Position numbers and translations under genes: made by a program
Source: Pseudomonadota bacterium
GTDB taxonomy: Bacteria > Pseudomonadota > Alphaproteobacteria > Rhizobiales > Xanthobacteraceae
Assembly (NCBI GenBank): GCA_023422775.1
Contig: JAFAGM010000126.1
Coordinates: forward strand, 1-19,255
Direction of reading: 5' to 3'
DNA: 19,255 nucleotides
Shown here: positions 14,101 through 19,255 of the stretch, piece after piece
Layout of the letters: each line of letters starts with the position of its first letter
Numbering within the stretch: the stretch's first letter is position 1
The notes under the pieces: generated by a model
What the model was told of the DNA's origin: nothing
Databases searched by the model: none
The model's input: the letters and a program-made list of their open reading frames with translations, nothing else

Positions 14101-14170
14101 ATTCAAGAAATCCGCCGGGTTTGGGGTTCCGCTGCTTTGCTGCGGCGAGGTTGCTCTCGGCTGAAAACTG

Positions 14171-14187
14171 ATTTAGAAGCATTCTAA
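14171..14187. promoter_or_regulatory. Irr box / iron control element (ICE) of bfr
   Basis: TTTAGAA-GCA-TTCTAAA is a perfect palindrome and matches the iron control element recognised by Irr in Bradyrhizobium and other alphaproteobacteria. Flanking AAACTG and CAGTTT extend the symmetry with a one-base offset. It is centred about 53 bp before the bfr ATG, where Irr binding would repress bfr under iron limitation. Confidence 0.88.
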
Positions 14188-14231
14188 ATACAGTTTCAGG
14201 CCGTTTTGGCCCCAATAACCGGAGTGCAACC

Positions 14232-14717
14232 ATGCAGGGCGATCCCAAAGTCATCGATTATCTCAACAAGGGCCTGCGCAGCGAACTCACGGCCATCAAC
14301 CAGTACTGGTTGCATTACCGGCTCCTGAACAACTGGGGCCTTCTGGACATGGCCAAGGTCTGGCGCAAGGAATCCATCGAGGAGATGGAGCACGCCGACA
14401 AGTTCACCGACCGTATCCTGTTCCTTGACGGCTTCCCCAACATGCAGGTGCTCGATCCCCTGCGGATCGGCCAGAACGTCAAGGAAATCATCGAATGCGA
14501 CCTCGCTTCCGAGATCGCCGCGCGCACGCTCTATCAGGAAGCCGCAACGTATTGCCATGGCGTGAAGGACTACGTCTCACGCGACCTGTTCGAGAGCCTG
14601 ATGAAGGACGAGGAGCATCACATCGACTTCCTCGAAACCCAGCTCGATTTGATCGGGCGTATCGGGCTCGAACTCTACACCCAGAAGCACGTGGGTGGGC
14701 TCGAGAGCGGGGACTGA
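14232..14717 (+). CDS. bfr: Bacterioferritin
   Basis: 161 residues, standard family length. All ferroxidase ligands are present: Glu18, Glu51, His54, Glu94, Glu127 and His130. The haem axial ligand is Met52 in EEMEHADKF. The 24-subunit shell stores iron as a ferric mineral and binds b-type haem at subunit interfaces. The ATG at 14232 follows GGAG at 8 nt. The bfd gene upstream encodes its electron donor. The Irr box lies between bfd and bfr, so bfr has its own iron-controlled promoter rather than depending only on bfd read-through. A palindromic repeat follows the gene. Confidence 0.97.
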   Translation: MQGDPKVIDYLNKGLRSELTAINQYWLHYRLLNNWGLLDMAKVWRKESIEEMEHADKFTDRILFLDGFPNMQVLDPLRIGQNVKEIIECDLASEIAARTLYQEAATYCHGVKDYVSRDLFESLMKDEEHHIDFLETQLDLIGRIGLELYTQKHVGGLESGD

Positions 14718-14751
14718 CGGGGCTGAGCTTACCGCACAACGCTATCCAATT

Positions 14752-14842
14752 CGTCATGGCCGGGCTTGTCCCGGCCATCCACGTTCTCAGGGCGCACCAA
14801 GAAAGAAGGTCGTGGATGCCCGGGTCAAGCCCGGGCATGACG
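14752..14842. repeat. Long inverted repeat, copy 2
   Basis: The left arm (from 14752) is identical over 23 bp to the left arm of the copy at 2483. The right arm (to 14842) differs by two substitutions, so the stem has mismatches. The interior is different in sequence from copy 1 apart from the inner CATCCACGT/CGTGGATG edges. It lies between the convergent bfr and flavoprotein genes. Confidence 0.85.
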
Positions 14843-14865
14843 GTGAGAGACACAGCTCTTCAGAT

Positions 14866-15471
14866 TTACAACTGCGTCTTGTAGCGCTCGTAGACGACCT
14901 CCTGGCTTTCCGGCTCGCCAAGGCCGGTCTGATCGTGGATCATTTCGCCGATGCTCGGCATCACCGAGCGCTCGACCCTTGCATCGCCCGCCCACAGTTT
15001 CGAGCGCATCAGCGCCTTGCCGCAGTGGAAATAGACCTCCTTGACGTCGATGCGCAGCACCGCGCGCGGCGGCTTGCCGAATTCCACCATCGAAGCCATC
15101 AGCTCCGGGTCTACCGTGAGCTTGCCCTTGCCGCCGATGCGCAGTGTCTCGTCGATCCCGGGCACGAAAAAAACCAAGTGTACGAAGCCCGAGCCCTCGA
15201 CGATGTTGCGAAAGCTGTCGATGCGGTTGTTGCCGGAACGATCCGGCATCAGCAGCAGGTTTGGACCGGCGACATGAATGAAGCCGGGATTGCCGCCGCG
15301 CGGTGATGCATCGACGCTGCCGTCCGAACCTGACGTGGCCAGCACGCAGAACGGCGACATGCCGATGAATTTTCTGGCGTGAACGTCGATCTCAGGCCGC
15401 GCCTTGGCGATCACGCGCGGGGTAGGGGCGGGATAGATCGTGGCGAGGTCGCTGACGGCAAGGTCGGTCAC
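14866..15471 (-). CDS. PPOX-type flavoprotein (pyridoxamine 5'-phosphate oxidase family)
   Basis: 201 residues from a GTG start. Recognisable family segments are FIGMSPFCVLATSGSDGSVD (about 36-55), ASPRGGNPGFIHVAGPNLLL and NNRIDSFRNIVEGSGFVHLV, the layout of MSMEG_1061-like FMN-dependent PPOX proteins. They bind FMN in a split-barrel fold; the substrate is unknown. The start at GTG 15471 is preceded by GGAGG at 6 nt, an excellent Shine-Dalgarno; the ATG 36 bp further upstream (15507) has none and would add a non-family leader. It is convergent with bfr. No partner gene that would reveal its substrate is nearby. Confidence 0.88.
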   Translation of the reverse strand: MTDLAVSDLATIYPAPTPRVIAKARPEIDVHARKFIGMSPFCVLATSGSDGSVDASPRGGNPGFIHVAGPNLLLMPDRSGNNRIDSFRNIVEGSGFVHLVFFVPGIDETLRIGGKGKLTVDPELMASMVEFGKPPRAVLRIDVKEVYFHCGKALMRSKLWAGDARVERSVMPSIGEMIHDQTGLGEPESQEVVYERYKTQL

Positions 15472-15588
15472 GGGAATCCTCCGGTCGATGTTCGACCAGA
15501 CTAACATCCCGGCGTTTTCGCGTCATCCTCACGCTGGAGAGGTTCCAGCTTCGTCCTTCTGCGCTGAATCGATCGGTGCACACCTTCG

Positions 15589-15806
15589 TCACACCGCGTC
15601 AGCCGGCACGAAGCAGCTGATGATGATGCTGCCGCGGTGATGCACGTACCACACCACGGCTTCGCCGATCGGATTGCCCTGATCGCGGTGAACCAGGCGC
15701 GGATGTCAGGCGGCACGTGGCCGTACTGGCCCCTGTCGACCGCGAGAGCCGCGCTCGCCAGCATCGACAGGCACGCGGGCAAAACGAAGCGCATCAGCCT
15801 TCGCAT
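15589..15806 (-). pseudogene. Small secreted protein gene broken by internal deletion
   Basis: The ATG at 15806 has a strong GGAGG Shine-Dalgarno and starts a signal peptide (MRRLMRFVLPACLSMLASAA), then VDRGQYGHVPPDIRAWF. Shortly after, the original frame becomes nonsense, while another frame takes over with QGNPIGEAVVWYVHHRG, then SIIISCFVPADAV and a TGA at 15589. From memory, intact relatives have about 40 more residues between these blocks. The junction falls near 15680-15690. A deletion that also shifted the frame explains this best. The signal peptide and both ends are well preserved, so the loss appears recent. Confidence 0.68.
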
Positions 15807-15946
15807 CCGATCCTCCGCCGTGTTGCTTTTGTCCTCGCGGGCTTTCGCCCACGATTCGAATTGGGCCCAATTCAACCGGAGCCCGATTGCGGATGCACGC
15901 TCTATAATGAGCGGTTCGGCCGCTTGCCGATTGATGCGGTGCGAAA

Positions 15947-16309
15947 TCAGGATTTCTTCTTGCCGCGCGCCTGGACTTCATCGCGCGCAGTCAGTGATTT
16001 CGGCGCGGCGTTCGTCCACGCCATGGTGAGCGCGCTTTGCAGCGTCGTCGCATCGGCCTTTGCCAGCAGCACGTTTGTATATCCTTGCCTGCCCCAGCCA
16101 CCCGGCACCGGACGGAAGATTTCCGGCTCGGCCTCGACCAGCATCGATTGCTGCTCCGTCGTCAGCTTTAGCGTCCCCCAGTTCTCATCGGGATGGCCGA
16201 GGGTCGCGAAGATACGTTTGCCGACGCGGAAGTCGGCCTTGCCATGATGCGCGCTCTCGATCGCCTCGGAGAGCGCGAGTGCGGCCCTGCGAAAGCGGTT
16301 TGCTGACAT
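15947..16309 (-). CDS. MmcQ/YjbR family protein
   Basis: 120 residues. The family signature is visible: FRRAALALSEAIESAHHGKA, then DFRVGKRIFATLGHPDENWG, LKLTTEQQSMLV and PGGWGRQGYTNVLL. The fold is CyaY-like and members are often labelled DNA-binding, but no biochemical role is firmly known. The ATG at 16309 follows AGAGGA at a suitable distance. The C-terminus is basic (ARGKKKS). The gene sits 18 bp downstream of the extended DUF2188 frame on the same strand and 140 bp upstream of the pseudogene. Confidence 0.9.
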   Translation of the reverse strand: MSANRFRRAALALSEAIESAHHGKADFRVGKRIFATLGHPDENWGTLKLTTEQQSMLVEAEPEIFRPVPGGWGRQGYTNVLLAKADATTLQSALTMAWTNAAPKSLTARDEVQARGKKKS

Positions 16310-16399
16310 CGCATGTCCTCTGCCGGTTCACATTGCTTTTTGCGGCGCGGTCTGCTGCATCATCCGCTGCAGCTGTTTCACCGTCACCGGATCGCCGAG

Positions 16400-16639
16400 C
16401 TAGCCCTCCACTTCGGTCTCGGGGCGGTCATTGCCGGCCGCGGTCTCCGAATGCCACCTTCCATCCGAGGTCTCGTATTCGATCATCTCGGTGCGGCCCG
16501 GCACCCGCTGCTCCGCCGCTGCGCGTCTTGCGGCGGCGAGCGCTGCGGCGCGATTTGGGAACGGCTCGGAAAACACGCCGTTGACGGTGTAGGCCCAGCC
16601 GCCGTCATGCTCGACGATCTTGTAGGTCACGTGGGTCAT
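16400..16639 (-). CDS. DUF2188 family protein, possibly shortened by an in-frame stop
   Basis: 79 residues. MTHVTYKIVEHDGGWAYTVN, GVFSEPFPNRAAALAAARRA and DGRWHSETAAGNDRP match the DUF2188 pattern: a small beta-alpha-beta domain with a repeated V/I-x-x-x-D-G-x-W theme. Function unknown. The frame ends at TAG (16400-16402), but the same frame continues with LGDPVTVKQLQRMMQQTAPQ and KAM to a TGA at 16328. That tail has normal codon use and ends just before the Shine-Dalgarno of the next gene. Either the stop is a recent mutation or the tail is coincidence. The ATG at 16639 has a weak Shine-Dalgarno. Confidence 0.8.
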   Translation of the reverse strand: MTHVTYKIVEHDGGWAYTVNGVFSEPFPNRAAALAAARRAAAEQRVPGRTEMIEYETSDGRWHSETAAGNDRPETEVEG

Positions 16640-16762
16640 CGGGAACTCGCTGGTTGCAGGTGCCGACAGGGGTGACAGGATAGGCCAGGATGTCGGATTT
16701 TGCACCGGCCGTTCGTCCTTGGGGCTCACGGCTGCCGCCGGGATTTGCGTAGAGGAGGAACC

Positions 16763-17029
16763 ATGTGCCGCAATATCAAGACATTGTTCAATTTTGATCC
16801 GCCGGCGACGCACGCGGAAATCCACGCCTCGGCGCTGCAATTCGTGCGCAAGCTGTCCGGATTCAATTCGCCGTCGCAGGCCAATGCCGAGGCCTTCAAC
16901 CGCGCCGTCACCGAAGTCTCCGACAGCGCGCGGCGGCTGCTGGCGTCGCTGCAAACCAGCGCGCCGGCGCGCGACCGCGAGGTCGAGGCCGAAAAGGCGA
17001 GGGAGCGCTCGCGGGCAAGGTTCGGCTGA
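16763..17029 (+). CDS. DUF2277 family protein
   Basis: 88 residues, beginning MCRNIKTLFNFDPPATHAEI with ALQFVRKLSGFNSPSQANAE and AFNRAVTEVSDSARRLLASL. The MCRNIKxLxNFxPPAT start is diagnostic of DUF2277, a small helical family of unknown function common in actinobacteria and alphaproteobacteria. The C-terminus is highly charged (REVEAEKARERSRARFG). The ATG at 16763 has one of the best Shine-Dalgarno sequences in the window (AGAGGAGG). The gene is divergent from DUF2188 and convergent with the P450 gene. Confidence 0.92.
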   Translation: MCRNIKTLFNFDPPATHAEIHASALQFVRKLSGFNSPSQANAEAFNRAVTEVSDSARRLLASLQTSAPARDREVEAEKARERSRARFG

Positions 17030-17084
17030 CGGCTGGTGCGCGAACAGCGTGCGCTGACCTGCAAGCGCAATTCTACCCCGGCCG

Positions 17085-18257
17085 CTACCCCGCATCCCAC
17101 TTCACCGGCAGATTGAGCAGGCCGCGAAACGCCCAGCCGCCGATCCGTACCCGTTCGCGCTCATCCAGCCGCAAGCCCTTCAGCCGCGCGAACGCACTCG
17201 GCAGCGCGACGTCGGCCACCATGGCGCGGGAGGCAAAGGCGCCGGCGCAGTAATGCGGGCCGGCGCCGAAGGCGATGCTCTTCTGGGTGTCGCGCGTGAT
17301 GTCGAACCGCTCGGGCTCGAGAAAGCAGGCCTCGTCGCGATTGGCCGAGCCGAACATGAAAAACACGCGGTCCTCAGGCTCGAACGCGACGCCCCCGAAC
17401 GACCATGGCTTTGCAACGCGGCGCGGCGACATCCCGATCGGCGCGATCCAGCGTGCATACTCCTCGAATACGTCGAGCCACTTTGCACTTCCGCCCTGAA
17501 CCAGCGCGAGTTGTTCGGGATGCGTCAGCAGCGCCCAGATCGCGCCCGAGATCGCATCGCGCGGCTCGTTCTGGCCGCCGGAGATCGCAAGCTTGATGTT
17601 GGCGCGGATGCTTTCCATCGGCTGGCCGGCGGCCAGCAGCACGCTGAGAATCGAAGTGTTCGGGTGCTTCTTCACCACGGGGATCATGTCGTCGATCGCC
17701 GCATCGATACCCGCGGTCGCCGCGTGGCATCGCGCCTCGATCTCATTGCTGCCGGTATAGTTGGCGATGCCGTCGATCATCGCCTGCGACCACGCGTCCA
17801 TGTCCTGGAAGCGCATGTTGGTCAGCCCGGTGATGTCCTTCAGGCACTCCGCCGACAGCGGCAGTGCGAAGGCCTTGCATAGATCGGCGGCGCCTCGCGG
17901 CTCCAGCTCGTCGAGGATGCGGTCGGCATGGGCCTGGAACTGCCGGACCCAGGTATCGCGCACCGTGCGCGGCGACACCGCGGGAAACATCGCCTGCCGC
18001 TCGCTCATGTGCGCATCGCCATCCTTGCGCATCATGTTGTGGCCCATCAGCACGTTCATCAGCCCGTTCGGCTGGTGCGAGGAAAAAACGTCGATGCGCT
18101 TCTCCTGCTTGAAGATGTCGTCGCGCCGCGTGAACACGGTCGAGCCGAGCTGTGGTACGAACGCGATCGGCGCCTCCTTCCGCATCTTCGCCAGCGCGGG
18201 GTAGGGATCGGCCCAGAAGCTCGGGATATCGATGTCGAAATGCGGGGCGTTGGACAT
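17085..18257 (-). CDS. Cytochrome P450
   Basis: 390 residues, the normal size of a soluble bacterial class I P450. The haem-binding loop is FGAGPHYCAGAFASR with Cys337 as thiolate ligand. The K-helix ExxR is E266-Y-A-R269. In the I-helix, LAISGGQNEPRDAI (223-236) has Asn-Glu where most P450s have the acid-alcohol pair (Glu/Asp-Thr), followed by Pro. It should hydroxylate an organic substrate using electrons from a ferredoxin; no ferredoxin or reductase gene lies next to it. The ATG at 18257 overlaps the stop of the SDR gene by one base (TGATG), so translation is probably coupled. Substrate unknown. Confidence 0.95.
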   Translation of the reverse strand: MSNAPHFDIDIPSFWADPYPALAKMRKEAPIAFVPQLGSTVFTRRDDIFKQEKRIDVFSSHQPNGLMNVLMGHNMMRKDGDAHMSERQAMFPAVSPRTVRDTWVRQFQAHADRILDELEPRGAADLCKAFALPLSAECLKDITGLTNMRFQDMDAWSQAMIDGIANYTGSNEIEARCHAATAGIDAAIDDMIPVVKKHPNTSILSVLLAAGQPMESIRANIKLAISGGQNEPRDAISGAIWALLTHPEQLALVQGGSAKWLDVFEEYARWIAPIGMSPRRVAKPWSFGGVAFEPEDRVFFMFGSANRDEACFLEPERFDITRDTQKSIAFGAGPHYCAGAFASRAMVADVALPSAFARLKGLRLDERERVRIGGWAFRGLLNLPVKWDAG

Positions 18258-19024
18258 CACACCGCCCGGTAGCCGCCGTCGACCATCACGATCTCGCCGG
18301 AGACGTAAGCGGACAGATCCGAGGCGAGGAAGATCGCGGGGCCGACGATGTCTTCGGCGGTGCCGGCGCGGCCGAGCGGGGTGTGGTCGAGGAAGGTCTT
18401 TACAAGCTCCGGATTGGTGGCGCGGGCGTTGGCGTTCAGCGGTGTTGCGATGAAGCCCGGGCCGATCGCGTTGACACGGACGCCTTCCTTGCCGAGTTCG
18501 GCGGCGAGCGCCTTGGTGAAGCCGAGCACGCCGTGCTTGGAAGCCGTATAGGCCGGCGAACTCGGCGTGCGCACATGCACGATCGACTGGATCGAGCCGA
18601 TATTGACGATACGGCCCTTGCTGGCGCGCAAGGGAGCGAGGAACGCATGCGTCACGTTGAACACGCCGGTGAGATTGATCGCAATGATGTCTTCCCAATC
18701 GCTGATGACGGTCTCCGCCGCGCCCAGCATGCCGTTGCGGCGGACGATACCGGCATTGTTGACGAGGATCGACACTTGGCCGACCTTGTCGGCAATTTGC
18801 TTTGCCATCGCGACGCAGTCATCGCGCTTCGCCACATCGAGCGCAAAGCTCTCGGCCTTGCCGCCGGCATCGCGAATTTCCTTCGCCGCTTCCGCTGCGG
18901 CCTTCTCGTCCCGGTCGAGCAGCACCACGCGCGCACCCTCGCGGGCGTATCCGTGCGCGATCGCGCGCCCGATGCCGGAGCCTGCGCCGGTGACGACGGC
19001 AATATGATTTTCGAGAAGGGGCAT
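18257..19024 (-). CDS. Short-chain dehydrogenase/reductase (SDR), glucose 1-dehydrogenase-like class
   Basis: 255 residues, classical SDR size. Cofactor motif TGAGSGIG (12-19), NNAG (89-92), catalytic Ser in NIGSIQS (144-147), Tyr159 and Lys163 in YTASK, and the usual PGFIATPL segment after NAIG. Asp37 at the end of beta2 (VVLLDRD) suggests NAD rather than NADP. The closing GEIVMVDGGYRAV is typical. It probably oxidises or reduces a secondary alcohol or ketone, possibly a product of the coupled P450. The ATG at 19024 follows AGAGGAAA; the open frame extends to 19165 but that part is not family-like. First gene of a two-gene operon. Confidence 0.94.
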   Translation of the reverse strand: MPLLENHIAVVTGAGSGIGRAIAHGYAREGARVVLLDRDEKAAAEAAKEIRDAGGKAESFALDVAKRDDCVAMAKQIADKVGQVSILVNNAGIVRRNGMLGAAETVISDWEDIIAINLTGVFNVTHAFLAPLRASKGRIVNIGSIQSIVHVRTPSSPAYTASKHGVLGFTKALAAELGKEGVRVNAIGPGFIATPLNANARATNPELVKTFLDHTPLGRAGTAEDIVGPAIFLASDLSAYVSGEIVMVDGGYRAV

Positions 19025-19165
19025 GCGACGTTTCCTCTGCTTTTGATTTTGACGGAGGATAGCAAGCGCAGCGGTGGGCACAAGGTGGCAAGGCAGATGG
19101 TAGAAGCCGTTGACTCTCATGGGGAGGAGGCGCCGTCTCGAACCATGTGGCCACGCTGGCGCCAT

Positions 19166-19204
19166 TCATCCTTCGAGACGCCGCTGCGCGGCTCCTCAGG
19201 ATGA
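19166..19204. repeat. Palindromic repeat near the window end
   Basis: TCATCCT (19166-19172) and AGGATGA (19198-19204) enclose GCCGC-TGC-GCGGC (19180-19192). The CATCCTTCGAGACGC...CTCCTCAGGATGAG pattern is, from memory, a frequent intergenic element in Bradyrhizobium and relatives. The stretch 19025-19165 before it holds the SDR leader and the GTCTCGAACCATG phrase that often accompanies this repeat. Confidence 0.7.
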
Positions 19205-19215
19205 GGTATCCCGCT

Positions 19216-19255
19216 GGCGCCGCCCCCCCCCCCGGGGGGCGGCCCCCCCCCCCCC
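19216..19255. other. G/C homopolymer run at the right edge
   Basis: The last 40 bases are nearly pure runs of C and G. This looks like low-quality sequence at a contig end rather than biology. Confidence 0.75.

Noticed and set aside
15903..15908. A perfect TATAAT box on the plus strand
   Set aside because: There is no -35 element at the proper spacing and no plus-strand gene downstream.
18258..18698. Apparent N-terminal extension of the P450 frame into the SDR gene
   Set aside because: The extension is an out-of-frame reading of the SDR sequence. The ATG at 18257 gives a normal P450 start.
19216..19255. G/C runs considered as a structured end
   Set aside because: Long mixed C and G homopolymers at the edge are most easily explained as sequencing or assembly artefact.

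Overview
This window looks like chromosomal DNA from a Bradyrhizobium / Rhodopseudomonas-type alphaproteobacterium (Nitrobacteraceae). The grounds are high GC with strong third-position GC bias, protein content that fits that group from memory (VWA/CoxE-like protein, EttA, UPF0114, SltB-type lytic transglycosylase, bacterioferritin behind an Irr-type iron control element, MmcQ/YjbR, DUF2277, P450 plus SDR), and several dispersed palindromic intergenic repeats of the kind found in those genomes. No species can be named from the sequence alone. The left edge cuts a moxR-like gene. The right edge ends in a G/C homopolymer that looks like a contig end.

Layout. 1-1925: a MoxR-type ATPase (partial) and a GlsB/YeaQ-like membrane protein on the minus strand, divergent from a VWA (CoxE-like) gene. 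2045-3448: two consecutive sulfurtransferase genes, a single-domain rhodanese and a two-domain 3-mercaptopyruvate sulfurtransferase, preceded and separated by palindromic repeats. 3463-5922: a membrane-anchored Pro/Ala-rich protein of unknown function and a secreted L,D-transpeptidase diverge from a 342-bp intergenic region that carries three copies of a 10-mer. A strong bidirectional terminator separates the transpeptidase from a D-2-hydroxyacid dehydrogenase (5980-6939). 7065-7259: a small hypothetical gene. 7517-9166: ettA.

9167-10704 is an accessory island with lower GC. It holds a BrnT/BrnA toxin-antitoxin operon with a readable promoter and a palindromic operator, a decayed third gene directly behind brnA, and the 3' end of another unidentified gene. 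10705-12565: a UPF0114 membrane protein and a secreted lytic murein transglycosylase whose start depends on a TTG codon. 12660-13564: two paralogous small secreted glycine-zipper proteins. 13825-14717: bacterioferritin-associated ferredoxin and bacterioferritin, with a perfect palindromic Irr box in front of bfr.

14866-16639: a PPOX-type flavoprotein, a pseudogene made by internal deletion, an MmcQ/YjbR protein and a DUF2188 protein, all on the minus strand. 16763-17029: a DUF2277 protein. 17085-19024: an SDR-P450 operon with overlapping stop and start codons. The end carries a further palindromic repeat.

Most of the window is ordinary chromosomal housekeeping. The parts worth a second look are the TA island and its wrecked neighbour, the repeated 10-mer between 4379 and 4524, the 16-bp hairpin with a UCCUC loop at 13095-13131, the in-frame stop in the DUF2188 gene, and the iron-control sites around bfd and bfr. 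I see no convincing evidence of an entirely new multi-gene system.
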